DNA of 64,000 nucleotides, from the NCBI GenBank assembly GCA_017590115.1, contig JAGGNK010008781.1:4815371-4879370 (forward strand), read 5' to 3'. Both the position numbers and the translations under genes were made by a program. Below the pieces are notes generated by a model. The model did no database searches. It was given only the letters and a program-made list of their open reading frames with translations, and was not told the origin of the DNA. Shown here piece after piece: positions 22,346 through 33,145 of this stretch (position 1 is its first letter; each line of letters opens with the position of its first letter). The stretch comes from Montifringilla adamsi (taxonomy: Eukaryota > Chordata > Aves > Passeriformes > Passeridae).

Positions 22346-22947
22346 TGTATTAAAAGTCTCTTTTCCCCAACCCAGCTGTTGAAGAAGGAGTCAGACGTCT
22401 TCGGCTCACGTTCTCAAGGTTGCTTATTATTTCTTATCTAAAACATTTTCTGTCCGGCCTGCCGAGGTCTGTTCGGCAGGTCAGTCTGAGGCACACTGCC
22501 CTCCCATGGGGCTGGGGTTGTCTTTTATACTATAAACTACATATTCAATATTTACAGTTACATTCCAATACCTACCACCTATGTTAGACAGTGACTTTCT
22601 ACTCTACACCAATTCCAAAGTGCTACCATCACCAAGAAGATGGAGGCTAGGAAGAAGAAGGAAGAACAGGACAACGCTCAAATTCCTCCATCTTGCCTCC
22701 TAGACTGCTATAGTAAAACCCCAAAATTTCTCTTTCCACCCTATAACTACTATTATTAGGCAATCTAAACTTTTGTGACCTTTAATTCTTCATGCAAAGG
22801 TGTTAATTTGTTCCATGGGTCGAACTCAAAGCCGCAGGGGTCTTTGGCTGCATGCCAGGGTCTCCAAACCCCTGCCAGGGCTTCAAAGCCCCCTGGCTGG
22901 GGCTGGGATCATCCAGGACCGTCAGAGGGACGTCCTGGGCTCTGACA
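22346..22947 (-). mobile_element. Endogenous retrovirus LTR, ~600 bp, songbird type
   Basis: On the minus strand it starts TGTCAGAGCCC and ends AAGAGACTTTTAATACA. Near the 3' end it carries the block CTTCTTCAACAGCTGGG followed by GGGAAAAGAG, which I recognise from songbird LTRs. A TATA-like AGTATAAAAGAC lies near 22533, and CCGAACAGACCTCGGCAGG forms a potential stem near 22470. No matching target duplication is evident (flanks CCGAGA and GGGCAC), so an end may be misplaced or an end deleted. No internal region is attached. Confidence 0.65.
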
Positions 22948-23235
22948 GGGCACCAGCTGGCACCTGGTGGGGCAGAGGGGACGATGACACCCTGTACAAG
23001 GTCACCCAGGCTCCCACCCAATCTCTTTCCCTGCCCCAAATCCCACAGGGAACTCCAGAAGGCACCCAAAGAACGGATCCTGTGTGCAGAGCCCAGAGCC
23101 AGGTGTTGGTTCTGGACTGGTCACAGAGCTCCCAGCCTGCTGGCCAAAGCAAAACCAGTCACCACTCTGGTTATCCCAGAGGGAAAGGGATGTGAACGGG
23201 AAAAGACAACAGAAATAATTCTGTTGTCACTAACA
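22948..23235. other. Gene-free sequence between LTR and CR1 tail
   Basis: Single-copy GC-rich sequence with no recognised element. Confidence 0.5.
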
Positions 23236-23290
23236 GCTGGACTCCATGACCTTAGAGGTGTTTTCAAAACCAAATGATTCCACGATTCTC
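23236..23290 (+). mobile_element. CR1 LINE 3' terminus
   Basis: GCTGGACTCCATGACCTTAGAGG followed by CAAATGATTCCACGATTCTC matches the CR1 3' signature. Only about 55 bp remain; it runs straight into a 42-bp tandem repeat. Confidence 0.75.
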
Positions 23291-23396
23291 ACCAAATCCT
23301 TCTATTTGTGTATTGTGAGTATTTGTGTACTCACCAAATCCTTCTATTTGTGTATTGTGAGTATTTGTGTACTCACCAAATCCTTCTATTTGTGTG
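23289..23396. repeat. 42-bp tandem repeat, 2.6 copies
   Basis: Units start at 23289, 23331 and 23373 with TCACCAAATCCTTCTATTTG. The first two are identical; the third diverges after 24 bases. The 42-bp period is a multiple of three, so the minus-strand frame reads a repeated 14-residue motif and appears as a long ORF (23264-24238) that is not a gene. Confidence 0.95.
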
Positions 23397-24799
23397 CTCT
23401 TTACAAATACATCTGCATTGTTAAAAGGAAAATAATTTTCAAAACCCTGCAAAACCCAAAATATCTTTTTAAGAACCATAAAATAAAACATCCAAATTTT
23501 AAAAACATAATTCCCAATTAGCTTTGGGATGAAATAATTCACCAAGTTAGTATATTTTGCTGCTGCTGAGCTTGTTTGGTGAGCGAGATATTTCCCCTCC
23601 ACTTCAACTGAGGCTGCTGAGACATTCTGGTTTTCCTCTTGCTTTGACCTGGCCAGTTGGGTCATTCCCAAAATCCAGCCTTGTGCTCCCAGCTGGTGCT
23701 TGGAGAGCCTCCCCATCCCTTGGGGCTTGCAGTACTCCCACAGACCCCCCAGCCCAAGATGAAAGAGAAAACAAAGACAAAGTCCAGACATTTTTCCAAG
23801 ATTTTCCTTAAATGGCCTAAATTCCAGAAGGGGAGGCAGGGCAGCTGCCCTCACTGGTGACTCAGGGCTGGAAGCAATTTTCCATGACTGAAGAACACAA
23901 GAGGTGATTCCTGGCGTGGGCTGGGTGGCAGATGGGAGGTGGCCAAGACACCTGGGCAGGCTGGCTGCTGGCCTCTGGCCAGGCAGGGAGGCAGGAGAGA
24001 GGGATGCAGGGATGCAGGGAGGGATGCAGGGATGCAGGGAGGGAGGGAGGGATGGATGGAAGGGGCTACACTGTCCTGGCCCAGCTGCGCTCTCCTCCTG
24101 CTGCCAGCAGCTGGACACAAATTGTTTTTCCCCACCAACCTCAGGCACCCAAGAAGTCCCACAGAGCCTGGAATGGGAGTGTGAGGATGGGACACGGCAC
24201 CACAAGAGCAGGGATAAGGGAAGATGCAACTTGAGCAAGCCAAGACCCCTGGAGAGATGTCACTGTCCTTCCCACTGCTGAAGGGCTTCTTCCCACAAGG
24301 GGTCTCAGCCCTTCCAGCAGGGAATTGTCAATCATCTCTCTGAGAGCTTCAACCCTTCATGCTGCTCCTCTCCTGAGGCTCAGCAGCTTCCCCCAAAAGT
24401 CTCCAGTTTGGGAAGGGTTTTCCTGCCTGCTGACCATGGATTCTTAGCATCCACCAGCTCCATCCCTGCCTGCAACCCCATAGGGAGCAGAGCAGGGTCT
24501 GGCACCACTGCTAATCCCTGTCTGACACCAGGATGGAGCAAGGCTTGACAGCACTGCCCATTCCTGCCTGGCACTGGGATGGATCTAGGCTTGATCCCAC
24601 CATTTGCATCCTACTGGTGCTGGGCAGGGCATTTGCTGTGGCTCAGAGAGGCTGCAGGGCTCCCGAGTGGTGTTTAGCTTTCCAGGTTTGTCGCTGGAAT
24701 GATGATTCTCATCACCACTTGAATTTAATTTAAATGGTTTGCTTCTGCTTTCATTTTATTGGCACCCATTAGATCCCCCTTGTACCTCTGGCATTTCCT
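23397..24799. other. Gene-free sequence
   Basis: AT-rich to 23560, then GC-rich. A short GGGATGCA/GGGA-rich tandem tract lies at 23995-24060. An octamer ATTTGCAT occurs at 24602-24609. No supportable gene. Confidence 0.45.
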
Positions 24800-25690
24800 T
24801 AATAGTCTTTTGACTCATCTGCTCTCAGGAGGAGAAACATTTTTTACAAGAACAATATGAAGTAACAGTTATAAAATCTGTAGCCCGGTGATAAATGTTA
24901 AGGACTCATATTCTTTTATTGGAAATTGCTGTCTTTCAAATGTTTAACAGATTTGTAAAAATAATTTCTCCAAAAGGTTACGGTTCTATTGAACTCTATT
25001 AGAGAGAGGCTGGGCTCTAAATCACAGCCACGTCCCGGAGACCTCACGCTGGGGACACGCCAAAGTCATCACTTTCCCCCGCGGTACACACAACTCCTGG
25101 CTCCTCTCCAGCAGCATTCCATCGCCAGGACACTTTCCTTGACCCCCGGGTCCCCCCCGCCGCAGCCGAGGGGCCGAGTGCCGGAATCCAGGCGTGAAAT
25201 GATGAAGGGCCGGGGCCGCGGCAGCTCCGGCTGCGCCACGACCTCAGATGGGAAATCGCCACCTTTTTTTTTTAGCCCCCCCCGCCTTCTCCTCATCCCG
25301 GCCTGTCGCATGCCGGGTGGAAAAGATTGTATTTATCACCTGTCAGGGCTTGGCAGAGCTGAGTTACGTGGAGCAGGACAGCATAAAATTATCATACACA
25401 AGCATGAAATTACAAAATCGCTCGGAACTGAACAACAAAATTATTTCATTTCTGAGGGAGGCCATTCCATTTTTTAGTCGTGACACCTCAACTGCCAAAC
25501 TTTGAATTGAAATTGAGTGTGAGGTGCATGGAATATAGACAGCAATAACAAGCAAAGGCATGTAAACTAGCCATGCAAATACACTACATTAATGGCCCCG
25601 GAAACCTCCCACAGGAGATATGTAACTAAATAAATGTCACATGTCCCAATAACTCAACTTTTCTTATACATTGTGAAATGAATTATGCTG
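24800..25690. other. AT-rich conserved-element candidates flanking a CpG-rich centre
   Basis: Two AT-rich blocks (24800-25010 and 25320-25690) enclose a CpG-rich segment (25030-25320). The right block carries AAATTATCATACACAAGCAT, an octamer ATGCAAAT (25573-25580) and a Tbx/E-box-like TCACCTG. It has the look of a developmental regulatory region. The plus-strand frame 24989-25477 (162 codons) spans both compositions and has no domain. Confidence 0.4.
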
Positions 25691-25930
25691 CAATCGGAGC
25701 ACAGGCTGCTCCTGGCAACGGGGCTCCCGTTCCCCTGGCGTTCCCCTGGCCAGCTGGGGCTGGGCTGTCCCTCTCCCAGGGTTTGATGCCAGAGGTGGGT
25801 GTTGACAGCAAAGCCACTCGCTGGCTGGGTCTGCAGCAAGGCAGGACGTGGCTCCCCCAGGCACAGTTTGGTGACAGCGTTCCCATCCTTTGTGAGAGCT
25901 CCCCGTGGAGCTGGGATGCGCAGGCAGCAG
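25691..25930. other. Gene-free GC-rich sequence
   Basis: Single-copy; nothing recognised. Confidence 0.5.
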
Positions 25931-25981
25931 GAATCACGGAATGATTAAGGCTGGAAAAGACCTTTAAGATCAAGTCCAACA
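25931..25981 (-). mobile_element. CR1 LINE 3' terminus (short)
   Basis: GAATCACGGAATGATTAAGG, then CTGGAAAAGACCTTTAAGATCAAGTCCAAC, is the reverse complement of the CR1 3' end. About 50 bp remain. Confidence 0.8.
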
Positions 25982-27654
25982 ATGATGTTATTGCATCTCA
26001 TCCCGACTCCAGAATCCCCAGGATCCCAGAGCAGAGCTCACATTTCCATCCCACCACCGCAGCCGAGGCTCAGGGCTGCTCTGTATGCGCTGAAGGGTCT
26101 GGCAGAGCCACGCAGCGTTTCTTGGGCTGCCTGTGCCAGCCAGGAACGGCGGGGAACAGAGCTCCCTTTCCCTCAGCCTCCTCAAAAGGAGCCCAGCTCT
26201 GCCAGGAACAGGCCCAGCACTGCGTGAGGAGCATCAGAGCAGCTCCATTTTACTGCAACCAGTAGCGTCCCAATGACTGTCGGCAAGAGGGTCCCAGAGG
26301 AGCAATATTTTATAAACACCATTTGTGTCACAGCTTATTGTGTGTTTGTCTGGCTGTCCCCAGGGATGGCAGCCCAGGGTGGGAATAACACAGCCCCTTC
26401 CAGTGCTGGCACAGCTGTGGGTGCTGCCAGGGGCTAGTTCCTGCCTGGGTGGGCAGGGGGCACAGGCAGGAGCTGCTGGGGTGGCTTGGCTGGGGAGGAG
26501 GATGCACGATCCATCACGGGCGATGGATTTGTCAGCTCCCTCTGCAGTGCTGATGGGCTCTGCAGGCTCTGAGCAAAGCAAATGAGGTGGGAAATAAAAT
26601 TAAAAACAGAGGGAGATCACAGCCTGGGATTGGGGGAGACACCCAGTTGCCTCCTGCCGGGCTGGATCACCCACCCCAAGGCACCACAAACTCCTGCTGC
26701 TGCTTTTGCTGGTTGCTGCCTGCATTCCTGCCTGCATCCCTGCCTGGCTGGTGTGGAGAACACCCTGTGCAGCGCAGAGCCAGAGTGGGACGTCACCACC
26801 ATCCAGAGCTTTCTCTGGAATCCCCTCAGCTCACTCAGAGAAACTTTTCATCCCAGCAGACCCATGTCTATTAAATATTGTCCTTCTGTTCCCCTTGCTT
26901 TAAAAGAGGGAGAGGGATTTTGTAAGGCTGGAGCCCAGCAGCACTGGAAGCACCTCATACAATGAGGAGTTTCCAGAGAACAGAAATTCTTGGTGATTTA
27001 TGGTGGAGCAAACCTGGCCCTTACGCCTCCCAGGCAAGCCTTTGATGCTGCCCCTTTAATCCTTGGCCACCCAGTACTAATTATAACTGTAAGATAGTCT
27101 TTAGATTTAATTAAAAACAAGGAAAGGCTTCTCCATTTAACAAGAAGCCTCCCACAGCAGACCCTGGGCTCTCCCCAGCTCAGGTACCCATCCTTTCCTG
27201 CTCAGTTTGAAGCCAGCTGTGAGCTGCGGAGGATCCCAAGGAGAATTCCCAAAGGCAGTGCTGATCCACACCCCTGTGCCAATCACCCGCCCCACAAGGG
27301 CAGGCAGGACCAAGGGGTGCCTGTCCCAGGGTTCCTGTCCCCAAACCAGGCACAGGACAGAGAGTCTCCCTGCTCTGTGCTAAACACCACGGGAAGGAGC
27401 TGATGCTGATGAGGAGGAGGAAGGGAAGGAGATGGAAGGGTGGTGCAGGGAAGGTGGGGGCTGCAAACCTGCTTTTCCATACCTAAAAAAAGGCAAGCCC
27501 TGATCAGGCAGCTGGAACAGCGAATGCCAGGGCATGGAAAAGTGGAGGAGGGAATCCCAGCGTGGCTCCTGGTGGTCCCTGGTGGGCACGGGAGGCACCG
27601 AGCGCTGCTCTGCTCTGCCTGCTCTGCAGAGGGGAAGGAGAGGCTGGGAAATTA
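25982..27654. other. Gene-free sequence
   Basis: GC-rich sequence with an AT-rich patch at 27060-27135 (TTTAATTAAAAAC). Short degenerate CCTGCNT repeats lie near 26700-26745. No gene recognised. Confidence 0.5.
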
Positions 27655-28500
27655 TCATCAGTTTAAGTCAGTTCAACTTCAGTTCCCAGAAAAATATTGG
27701 AACAAATGATCAAACAAACTATTTATAAGCACCAAGAAGATAACAGGGTGAGTAGCAGCCAACATGGGTTTGTCAAGAACAAATCGTGGCAAACCGATCT
27801 AATTTTCATCTGCGACAGGGTAATAGGCCTTCTGGATAGAAAAGAAGCAGTAAATGTCATATCTTGACTTTAATAAGATTTTTGACACCGTCTTATATGA
27901 CATTCTCACAAGCAAGCTGAGGAATCAGAGTCGAGATGAAAATACTATTTGGTGAGGGTAAAACCAGTTGAAAAAGTGCAGTCAGAGACTAGTCAGGGAT
28001 GGTTGGATGAAATGAGAGCTGCTGGGTGGCTCTGTTCTGTATCCAGTGCCATTCACTCTCTGGCCTGTGTGATGGGGAAAATGTAATTATTAAATTTGCA
28101 ATCTTTGAATGCATTAGAGAGCAGAATCTGAATGGCAAAGGTCTTGGAAAATGCTGGAGTTAGTTGAGAGAAATGAGAATTTATCTGCTGGATCCAGGTG
28201 CAGAGTATGGCCCCTGGAGCTCAGCATAATTGGGGAATTACTGGTGTGACAGGAGGAAAGGATCTCAGACGTATTCCAGATCAGAAGTTGAAATTAGGCC
28301 AGCAATATCATGATGCTAAAGGAAAAGCAAATGGTTTGCAGGGAGAAGGGAAAAAGCATCATGTGTGATGGGCAGGATGCAATTTCTGTCACCACCTCAG
28401 CAATGCCAAGGAGCAGCTGAGGCTGTTCCAGGACTGGGGACAGGGGCCACCAGGATGGAGTCCAGAAGGGAGCGAGGAGAAGGATCAGAGACTCACAGTG
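27655..28500 (+). pseudogene. Ancient CR1/L3-like LINE, RT C-terminal region, decayed
   Basis: Plus-strand sequence matching the reverse-transcriptase and downstream ORF2 portion of old amniote CR1/L3 elements. One frame still reads SSQHGFVKNKSWQTDLIF...NVI for about 35 codons from near 27750. The next block, equivalent to the conserved LDFSKAFDTV motif, is present but frameshifted and carries stops. A later block around GGAAAGGATCTCAGACG corresponds to the known EKDLGV region. The insertion is much more degraded than the short CR1 tails elsewhere, so it is far older. The ends are approximate and it has no coding capacity. Confidence 0.75.
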
Positions 28501-29506
28501 CTCTGCCTGGGCGAGGAGGGAGGATGAAGGTCTGGGGAATTCTCATCTTCCCATCTGAATCCCTGTGACGCAAGGTGCACAGCTCTGACCCAGGGCAGGG
28601 AAATGCTGGGAATGGCTCCACGCTGGGACTGCCCAGGGTGCACAGAGCTCTGCCATGACATCCCTTACCCTGAGCTGACATTGCAGGGACATCCACAGCA
28701 GACCCCTGGGAACGGGGTTCTTTTCCCAGTGCTGCCAACCACAGCTCTGCCAGCACCCCAGGAGCCATCCCAGGAGCACCAAAACAAGGAAGGGACAGCT
28801 GGCTGTGACATGGAGCAGCTAGGGCCTCGGGCTGGCACCCCCTGCAGACACCAGCAGCACCAACCTGACATCCCATTGGCTTTGGCCAGGTTGGGAATTC
28901 TATCCAGGGCAAGGAGAAAGGGGAACACACCAGGGGAGAGACTGGCAGGGTGCTGTCCTGAGTGGGAAGAGGGGGATGGACAGAGATGGGGGGATGGAAC
29001 AGCACTGGGAGAGCAAAGGGTGGGCTGGGGGCTTCCTCTGCACCCCTGGCCGGGTCACAGCTGAGGGGCAGGGCAGAGGACAGAATTCCTGAGTGGAGAA
29101 CCCCCTCCCCACCCCAGCCCCACTGCGCTGGGTGCAGATGTGCCAGCAGAGCCCGGCCACAAAGAGTTAAAGCCGCTTCGCCAGACTGTGAATTCTCAGC
29201 GAGTCTCCCACATGCAGCCAAACAACAGCTTGACATTTTCCATCCTTCACGAGAAAGACAAAGGCGTGAAGATATTCCCATGATTCCTTTCTGCATGCCT
29301 AACTACGAGCTCAGGTGCAGCAGCATTTGCCCTGGACCGGCCTCATCAACATGAAGGGCGAACTCATCGTTTCTGCATCTTTCCTCGCCACTGCTTGATT
29401 AATTGGCTCACGACGACGCTGGCTGAATACCTAATGCCTCCCCTGTCCCTGTTCTTTCTTCACAGCCTTTTGCTGCATTTACATATACTTTATATTCCAT
29501 AATTTT
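28501..29506. other. Gene-free sequence with a candidate regulatory block at 29.15-29.45 kb
   Basis: GC-rich to 29150. From 29160 to 29450 the sequence has more CpG and homeodomain-like cores (CTTGATTAATTGG) and resembles a conserved noncoding element. A long minus-strand frame (28493-29296, 267 codons) shows no domain. Confidence 0.4.
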
Positions 29507-29523
29507 CACACACACACACACAC

Positions 29524-29577
<54 letters not shown>
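29507..29577. repeat. (CA)n followed by 53-bp poly(A)
   Basis: Eight CA units, then CC and 53 uninterrupted A. This is the longest homopolymer in the window. No retroposed gene body is recognised upstream. Confidence 0.95.
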
Positions 29578-29580
<3 letters not shown>

Positions 29581-30672
29581 AGCACATCTCGGTAATTTGA
29601 TGTAATGACGGCATGTCACCAAAAAGAGGAATTAGAAAAATCTGTAGGTATTTAATTTATTCTTGTTTTTTTTTCAAGTAGATCTCTCAGAGAAAGGCAT
29701 TAATATTCATGTGCATGGAAAAAAAAAAAAAGTGCCCTCGAAAGGAAATTTCCAGCATTTTAGTTTAAATTAAATACATTTTTAAAGAAACAATATTTAA
29801 CTGATAATGCTTGGAGGCAAAATTAACAAAAGTAGCAGCTTTTACCTACCAAAGCAAGGTTTTGTCTCAGGGGTTTCCAGGAAAACTGCCCTGACATGAA
29901 ACAACACTCTGCTTTTCTGAGGAGGGAATCAACCACTCCAAGAGGGAGGGCACAGGGAGGGAGAAGCCTTTTGCATGGGCCTGTCTGGGATTTTTGCCGG
30001 ACAATATTCCAGGGCACATCCCCTGGAAAGGTTCAGGGGTCTGGGCTGTTCAGGCTCCCTCAGACCCACAGCCAGGACTTCGGGAAAGCTCTGGGGCTGC
30101 AGGGGGCTTGGGGGGGTTCTTTTATTCCAAATTAAACCCCCCAAAAAAAGGCAAGACAGAAACCAAAGAGCTGATTTTGAGGGAAGCAAGCACAAAGTGT
30201 TCAGCAAATGCAACAGAGTGACCGATACAGGTGGCAACTCCCCCAATTAACTCCAACTCAGCTCATCAGAGAGAAAAATGGCAAAAACATTTGCAACTTT
30301 TCCAGGAATTCTTCCAGGAATTGACAGCAAGAGGCAGCCCTGACCAGCAGAGTTTGTGGAGGGGTTTGGAGGTTTTGAGGTGGTTTGGGAGGAACTGGAG
30401 GGGGGTGAGCAGCAGGGTGGGGGACACTGGGCTGGGTTTTGTGGCAGGACCAGGGGAGGGGGTGGCACCAGCAGGATGGGCTGGAGGGGTGTGGTGGGAA
30501 TGAGGGTGTGGAGCCAAGAGGGATGGATGGAGTTCTCTGCCACCCCCACTGTGACTGGGAACAAGCACCAAGCACAGGAACCCTCGTGGGCACATTGATC
30601 CCAAAGCTGCACCCTTGGGCTGCTGCCAGCCGGTCCCACAGGGCACACAGTCCTGCATCCAGCACCTTCAGG
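29578..30672. other. Gene-free sequence
   Basis: AT-rich at 29578-29830, then GC-rich. No gene. This region continues into the long minus-strand frame described at the minisatellite. Confidence 0.5.
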
Positions 30673-31093
30673 AATGTAAATATCCAGCCCCACAGAGCAG
30701 CATCCAACACCACTCTGGGCTGGGAACACCCTTGGGATGCAACTATCCAACCCCACGGAGCAGCATCCACCACCACTCTAGGGCTGGAAACTTTGGGATG
30801 CAGACATCTAGCCCCATGGAGCAGCATCCAGCACCATTCTGGGCTGGAAACTTCTTTGGGATGCAGACATCCAGCCCCACAGAGCAGCATCCAGCACCAT
30901 TCTGGGCTGGGAACACCTTTGGGATGCAAATATCCAACCCCATGGAGCAGCATCCAGCACCATTGTGGGCTGGGAACTTTGGGATGCAGACATCCAGCCC
31001 CATGGAGCAGCACCCAGCACCTTTCTGAGGCTGGGAACACCTTTGGGGTGCAAATATCCAGCCCCATGGAGCAGCATCCAGCACCACTCTGGC
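30673..31093. repeat. 60-64-bp minisatellite, about 7 units
   Basis: Units start at about 30681, 30744, 30805, 30869, 30931, 30991 and 31055, each with CAGCCCCATGGAGCAGCATC, then CAGCACCA and GGGCTGGGAAC. Unit lengths vary between 60 and 64 bp. A minus-strand frame of 534 codons (30258-31862) crosses it, changing repeat register from unit to unit (CSMGLDI, WMLLHGAG, DAAPWGW). All three minus frames of the unit are therefore open and the long ORF is a repeat artefact. Confidence 0.95.
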
Positions 31094-31960
31094 TGTGGCT
31101 GATATGATCCACGGTGAGAGGAGGCTTCAAGGATGCACGTCCTTGACAAGGAAAAAATAAATCACGGGCTCTGGGATTGCCTGTAAATTCCTCCTCGTTA
31201 GCGGGGTTGGGAAGCAGGGAGGGCCTGGCTCGGCCCCGCTCCCCCGGCTGCTCCAGCCCGGGCTGAAGGATCTGCTGGGTTTTGCACTTTGCCTCTCCTG
31301 CCAGCACAAATCTGGTCTGCTGGAAATGAAACTTCCCGTCTTTGTCCTGGCACATTACAAAAGAGATTACCCCCTGGATTAAATAAAAATTTTGGGGTGT
31401 GTTTTCGAGTGTGAAGGGCTGAGCCTGCCTGAGGGGCTGGATAAGCTTTGGGAAGGGTCCCTGCTCATGGGAGAAGCTGGTGGAGAACTCAGGAAGGGCT
31501 GCAAGGGAGGGCAGCAGCTCTGGTGAGGTTCTAAATTGGTCTCCTGATATTTTATGAAATAACTTTTTTTTTTCTTTTCCTAAAGTACTTCTTGATATTT
31601 TTATGTTTATATATTTTAACTTCGGATCGGACTCATAAAAAATACATGAGGAGTAAGTGGTTTCTGCAAATGTTTTATACATGATTTGGGAACAGATAGT
31701 ATTCCAAGAGAAGAGAATATTCCTTTTTACGCCAGCCAGGGAGGAGCAGGGCTGGGTTGGAGGGAGGGAAGGGGGTCCCATGGGCACAGAGCTGCTGTGG
31801 GCACTCGGTAGGACCAGGCGGGTGGTGCCACCGTCCCTAAAACACCTGGTCCAAGGTGACACCTATGAGCAGCAGGAGTAACCCCCCACTGAACACAGAG
31901 CTCTGTGGTGCCACGCTTCATCCCCCCAGGGTTTTCCAGCCAAAACAGGAGGCAAGGAAT
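31094..31960. other. Gene-free sequence
   Basis: Mixed sequence with an AT-rich patch at 31530-31720. No gene, RNA or repeat recognised. Confidence 0.5.
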
Positions 31961-32007
31961 GGATGGATGGATGGATGGATGGATGGATGGATGGATGGAT
32001 GGATGGA
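31961..32007. repeat. (GGAT)n microsatellite
   Basis: Eleven to twelve GGAT units; the last is GGAC. Confidence 0.97.
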
Positions 32008-32118
32008 CGGGCAGTTTGCCTCGTCCTGCAAGGGGAAACTGGAAGCAAAGGGCTGTACAACAGAGGCAGGAATATATCCTATGTGAGAATGGCCACAGGC
32101 CATCAACAGGGACACAAC

Positions 32119-32146
32119 AGGAGGAGGAGGAGGAGGAGGAGGAGGG
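32119..32146. repeat. (AGG)n microsatellite
   Basis: About nine AGG units. Confidence 0.95.
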
Positions 32147-32224
32147 TGATAAGCCAGGAAGGATTGCTGAGCAGGAAAGATGCTGAGCCAGGAAAAGGAT
32201 GCTGAGCTGATACTTGCTGCAGCA

Positions 32225-32640
32225 AGGGCAACTAAAGAGTTAACCCAATTTTTCATCGGCTTCCTCCCTCGTAGCATACATTATCTTTTTTGACTGTGTA
32301 ATATGATGCAAAGTTTTTTAAATGATACAATTGTATTCTATTATATTCCCCTCTTCAGGGAGATTTTAGGCTCATTTTTTGCATGAATGATACCGGCTTG
32401 TTGCATTTCAATGCTGACACAGAGAGCTCTGTAGGCACACACCTCAGAGAGGGTTATAGCAAGTGCACGGATAAATGCAAAAACATATGGCAACATGAGG
32501 AAACTCTACATTTTTTATTATATAAAAGCAGAACTCGTGTTCCCAGATACAGTGAGCGGGATCTGAAAGATGGAGTCACCGTCTCCTTCAGATGGATTTT
32601 TATAGGATTTGCTTAAAATAAAATCTAAGCAGGGATTCTG
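32225..32640. other. AT-rich conserved-element candidate
   Basis: About 400 bp of AT-rich sequence with ATACAATTGTATTC (palindromic core), TTTTTTGCATGAATG and retained CpGs (ACCGGC, GCACGG, AGCGGG). Composition suggests a constrained noncoding element; no frame is convincing. Confidence 0.4.
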
Positions 32641-33145
32641 TGCAAATTTTCCCCTTTGGAGAATTGAACTGTGAATCAAATTTTGCCTGATCCACAGATG
32701 AAAATCAGTGCGGGGGTTTCTTCTCTGGGTCCCCAGTGAGCATTTGTCCAGCTTAACTGAATTTAGCATAATCTCAGCTGCAATGAGGCCCCAGGTGCAG
32801 AGCTGGGCAGGGAGCAGGGACAGAGCCTTGCACAGCCCAGGATGGGGCAGCCAGGCTGCCCAGCCCAGAAACCTCCAGAGAGATGCCAAAACCTCCTCCT
32901 CCTCCTCAGCACGGGGATGGATCCACCCCTGACAGCCCCACGGGATGGACAGGGTGCCTCCAGCAGTGTTTCCCAGCCCACAGCCCCCATCAGCAGCAAG
33001 GCTGAGGGGGCTCCATGGGAATGGGGCTTCTGTGGTGGCACATTCCCAAGCTGGGGTGAAAGCCAGCATGGGGAAGCTTTCCCAGGAGAAAAGGGGCTGC
33101 TGCTGGCACCCTGGAGTGAGGCAGAGAAGAAAAGCCATGTGTCCC
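32641..33145. other. Gene-free GC-rich sequence
   Basis: Single-copy sequence with a CTCCTC run near 32893. The last six bases (TGTCCC, 33140-33145) are the likely left target duplication of the following LTR. Confidence 0.5.

Noticed and set aside
23264..24238. 324-codon minus-strand frame with a repeated 14-residue motif
   Set aside because: The repeat motif is the 42-bp DNA tandem repeat read in frame, and the rest is an overlap of CR1 tail and unrelated sequence.
28493..29296. 267-codon minus-strand frame
   Set aside because: No recognisable domain; overlaps plus-strand frames of similar length and the end of an old LINE.
29507..29577. Processed pseudogene ending in poly(A)
   Set aside because: No exon-like or gene-like body upstream; a CA microsatellite adjoins the poly(A), so a simple-repeat origin is likelier.
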